From assembly GCF_947623445.1 (NCBI RefSeq), contig NC_135248.1:15323820-15387819 (forward strand): DNA of 64,000 nt. The letters are read 5' to 3'. Within the stretch, counting starts at the first letter, position 1; the number at the start of each line of letters is the position of its first letter. The DNA comes from Clavelina lepadiformis. Taxonomy: Eukaryota; Chordata; Ascidiacea; Aplousobranchia; Clavelinidae. Below, piece after piece: positions 63,143-64,000 of this stretch. The notes below the pieces were generated by a model. The model was not told the origin of the DNA, searched no databases, and saw only the letters and a list, made by a program, of their open reading frames with translations. Both the position numbers and the translations under genes were made by a program.

Positions 63143-63322
63143 AGGGTTATTCAACGGGGACGGTATTGTCCATCAAAGGGGAATTGTGAGAATTTTTGAA
63201 GTTGGGGTGGGGGTACGACTTTACTTTTTAAGGGGGTTGAAGACGCTGTTTCAATTGTTTTGATAATTATGTATCTGTTATTTACCAAGGTATTATTTCA
63301 CAAGAAAGATTGAAGACCACTG
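63143..63322. mobile_element. Short hAT-type MITE, 180 bp, with 8-bp target duplication
   Basis: Starts CAGGGTTATTCAACGG and ends TTGAAGACCACTG, an imperfect terminal inverted repeat (CAG-GT-TTCAA at each end). It is flanked by identical GTCTACAG at 63135-63142 and 63323-63330. Its left target duplication overlaps the right target duplication of the neighbouring element by three bases. Confidence 0.75.
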
Positions 63323-63330
63323 GTCTACAG

Positions 63331-64000
63331 TAATCTTAGCAGGGACATGGCTTGGACCACGCTCCACAGTTAACATCTGATTTCATATTTATGAGTAGGG
63401 CTCAGGTAAGGGTTTAAAGCTGTAAGCTTTAATTTAAACATCGATTTGATACTGTGACATACCTGATACCCCACAATAGCCTTTCTGTAATGAGCTCTCC
63501 CGCTAATTAATTAACTTGAGCCGAAAGGAAAGACATGCCATGGAATACAAATGAGACATCCTCGCTTCCCACTCTTTCAAATATGAAATTAAAAGCAGGA
63601 TAACACTGGACAACAGCAAAATTATTCCTCAAATGAAAATAAACTGCCTAGACTAACTTTGGGACGCTGATTCCAAATCTGAAATCAGAATTGGTCTATC
63701 ACGTCAGGTTTTCAAGATATGAAAATTCACGAAATTCGGATTTTGCATTGATTGGCACTATATTATAAGGTTCTACAGTACAAGGTATTGTGCAATTTTC
63801 TTTCCCAGCGAATTGTTGGTCATATTATGTCACAATGCATGTTATGTAAGATTAATATTGACATTATTTTGTAAATGCAATGTTCTATCTTTTCACAATT
63901 AATGCATTCTTGAATGTTCTTGGCCATGACTATAGAGGGGGGGGGGGGTAAAATCGAAGACTCTGTGTGTTTTTGCACTGATGTTGATTCACTCATGTAT
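63331..64000. other. Right-end sequence without recognisable features
   Basis: AT-rich sequence with a run of guanines near 63938-63948. No reading frame, repeat end or RNA gene was recognised. Confidence 0.5.

Noticed and set aside
63938..63948. Poly-G run
   Set aside because: A simple homopolymer with no flanking structure to give it meaning.

Overview
The window looks like a piece of an animal nuclear genome, most likely an ascidian tunicate such as Ciona. This is an inference from AT-rich sequence, many short GT-AG introns and the gene families present; no species marker was checked. There are no prokaryotic operons, CRISPR arrays or recognisable RNA genes. All gene models below were built by hand from reading-frame continuity, splice phase and family resemblance.

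Region 1 (1-22098, minus strand) is the 5' part of a nebulin-type giant muscle protein gene. It starts near 22.1 kb with a charged N-terminus. Two and a half divergent super-repeats follow (14.9-20.5 kb). Eleven complete, nearly identical super-repeats of about 1331 bp (256 codons, six exons each) then run off the left edge. Introns are homogenised along with exons, so this is a recent tandem amplification. The gene's 3' end is outside the window.

Region 2 (26.1-30.7 kb) holds two tail-to-tail TLC-domain multi-pass membrane protein paralogues. They share exon phases and a probable GC-AG intron. The minus-strand copy has an apparent frameshift in a homopolymer.

Region 3 (33.7-38.8 kb, plus) is a secretory-pathway receptor with about 15 LDL-receptor class A modules followed by a rhodopsin-type 7TM domain (GRL101/LGR-like). 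Region 4 (42.3-48.4 kb, plus) is a 17-exon secreted protein with a signal peptide, a furin-like site, seven thrombospondin type 1 repeats and a trypsin-like serine protease domain.

Region 5 (50.7-53.5 kb, minus) is an uninterrupted importin-13 open frame. Region 6 (57.3-62.1 kb, minus) is a complete 13-exon FAD synthase (FLAD1) with a probable mitochondrial leader. Region 7 (62.38-63.33 kb) is a cluster of three small hAT-type elements with 8-bp target duplications lying just upstream of FLAD1.

The genes do not form a common pathway: muscle structure, membrane lipid-type proteins, extracellular signalling and proteolysis, nuclear transport and flavin metabolism sit side by side, as expected for a compact metazoan genome. 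The most unusual features are the nebulin array with its mosaic variant pattern, the conserved GC donor in the TLC pair, the overlapping hAT cluster, and a strong excess of the palindrome TGACGTCA outside the array.
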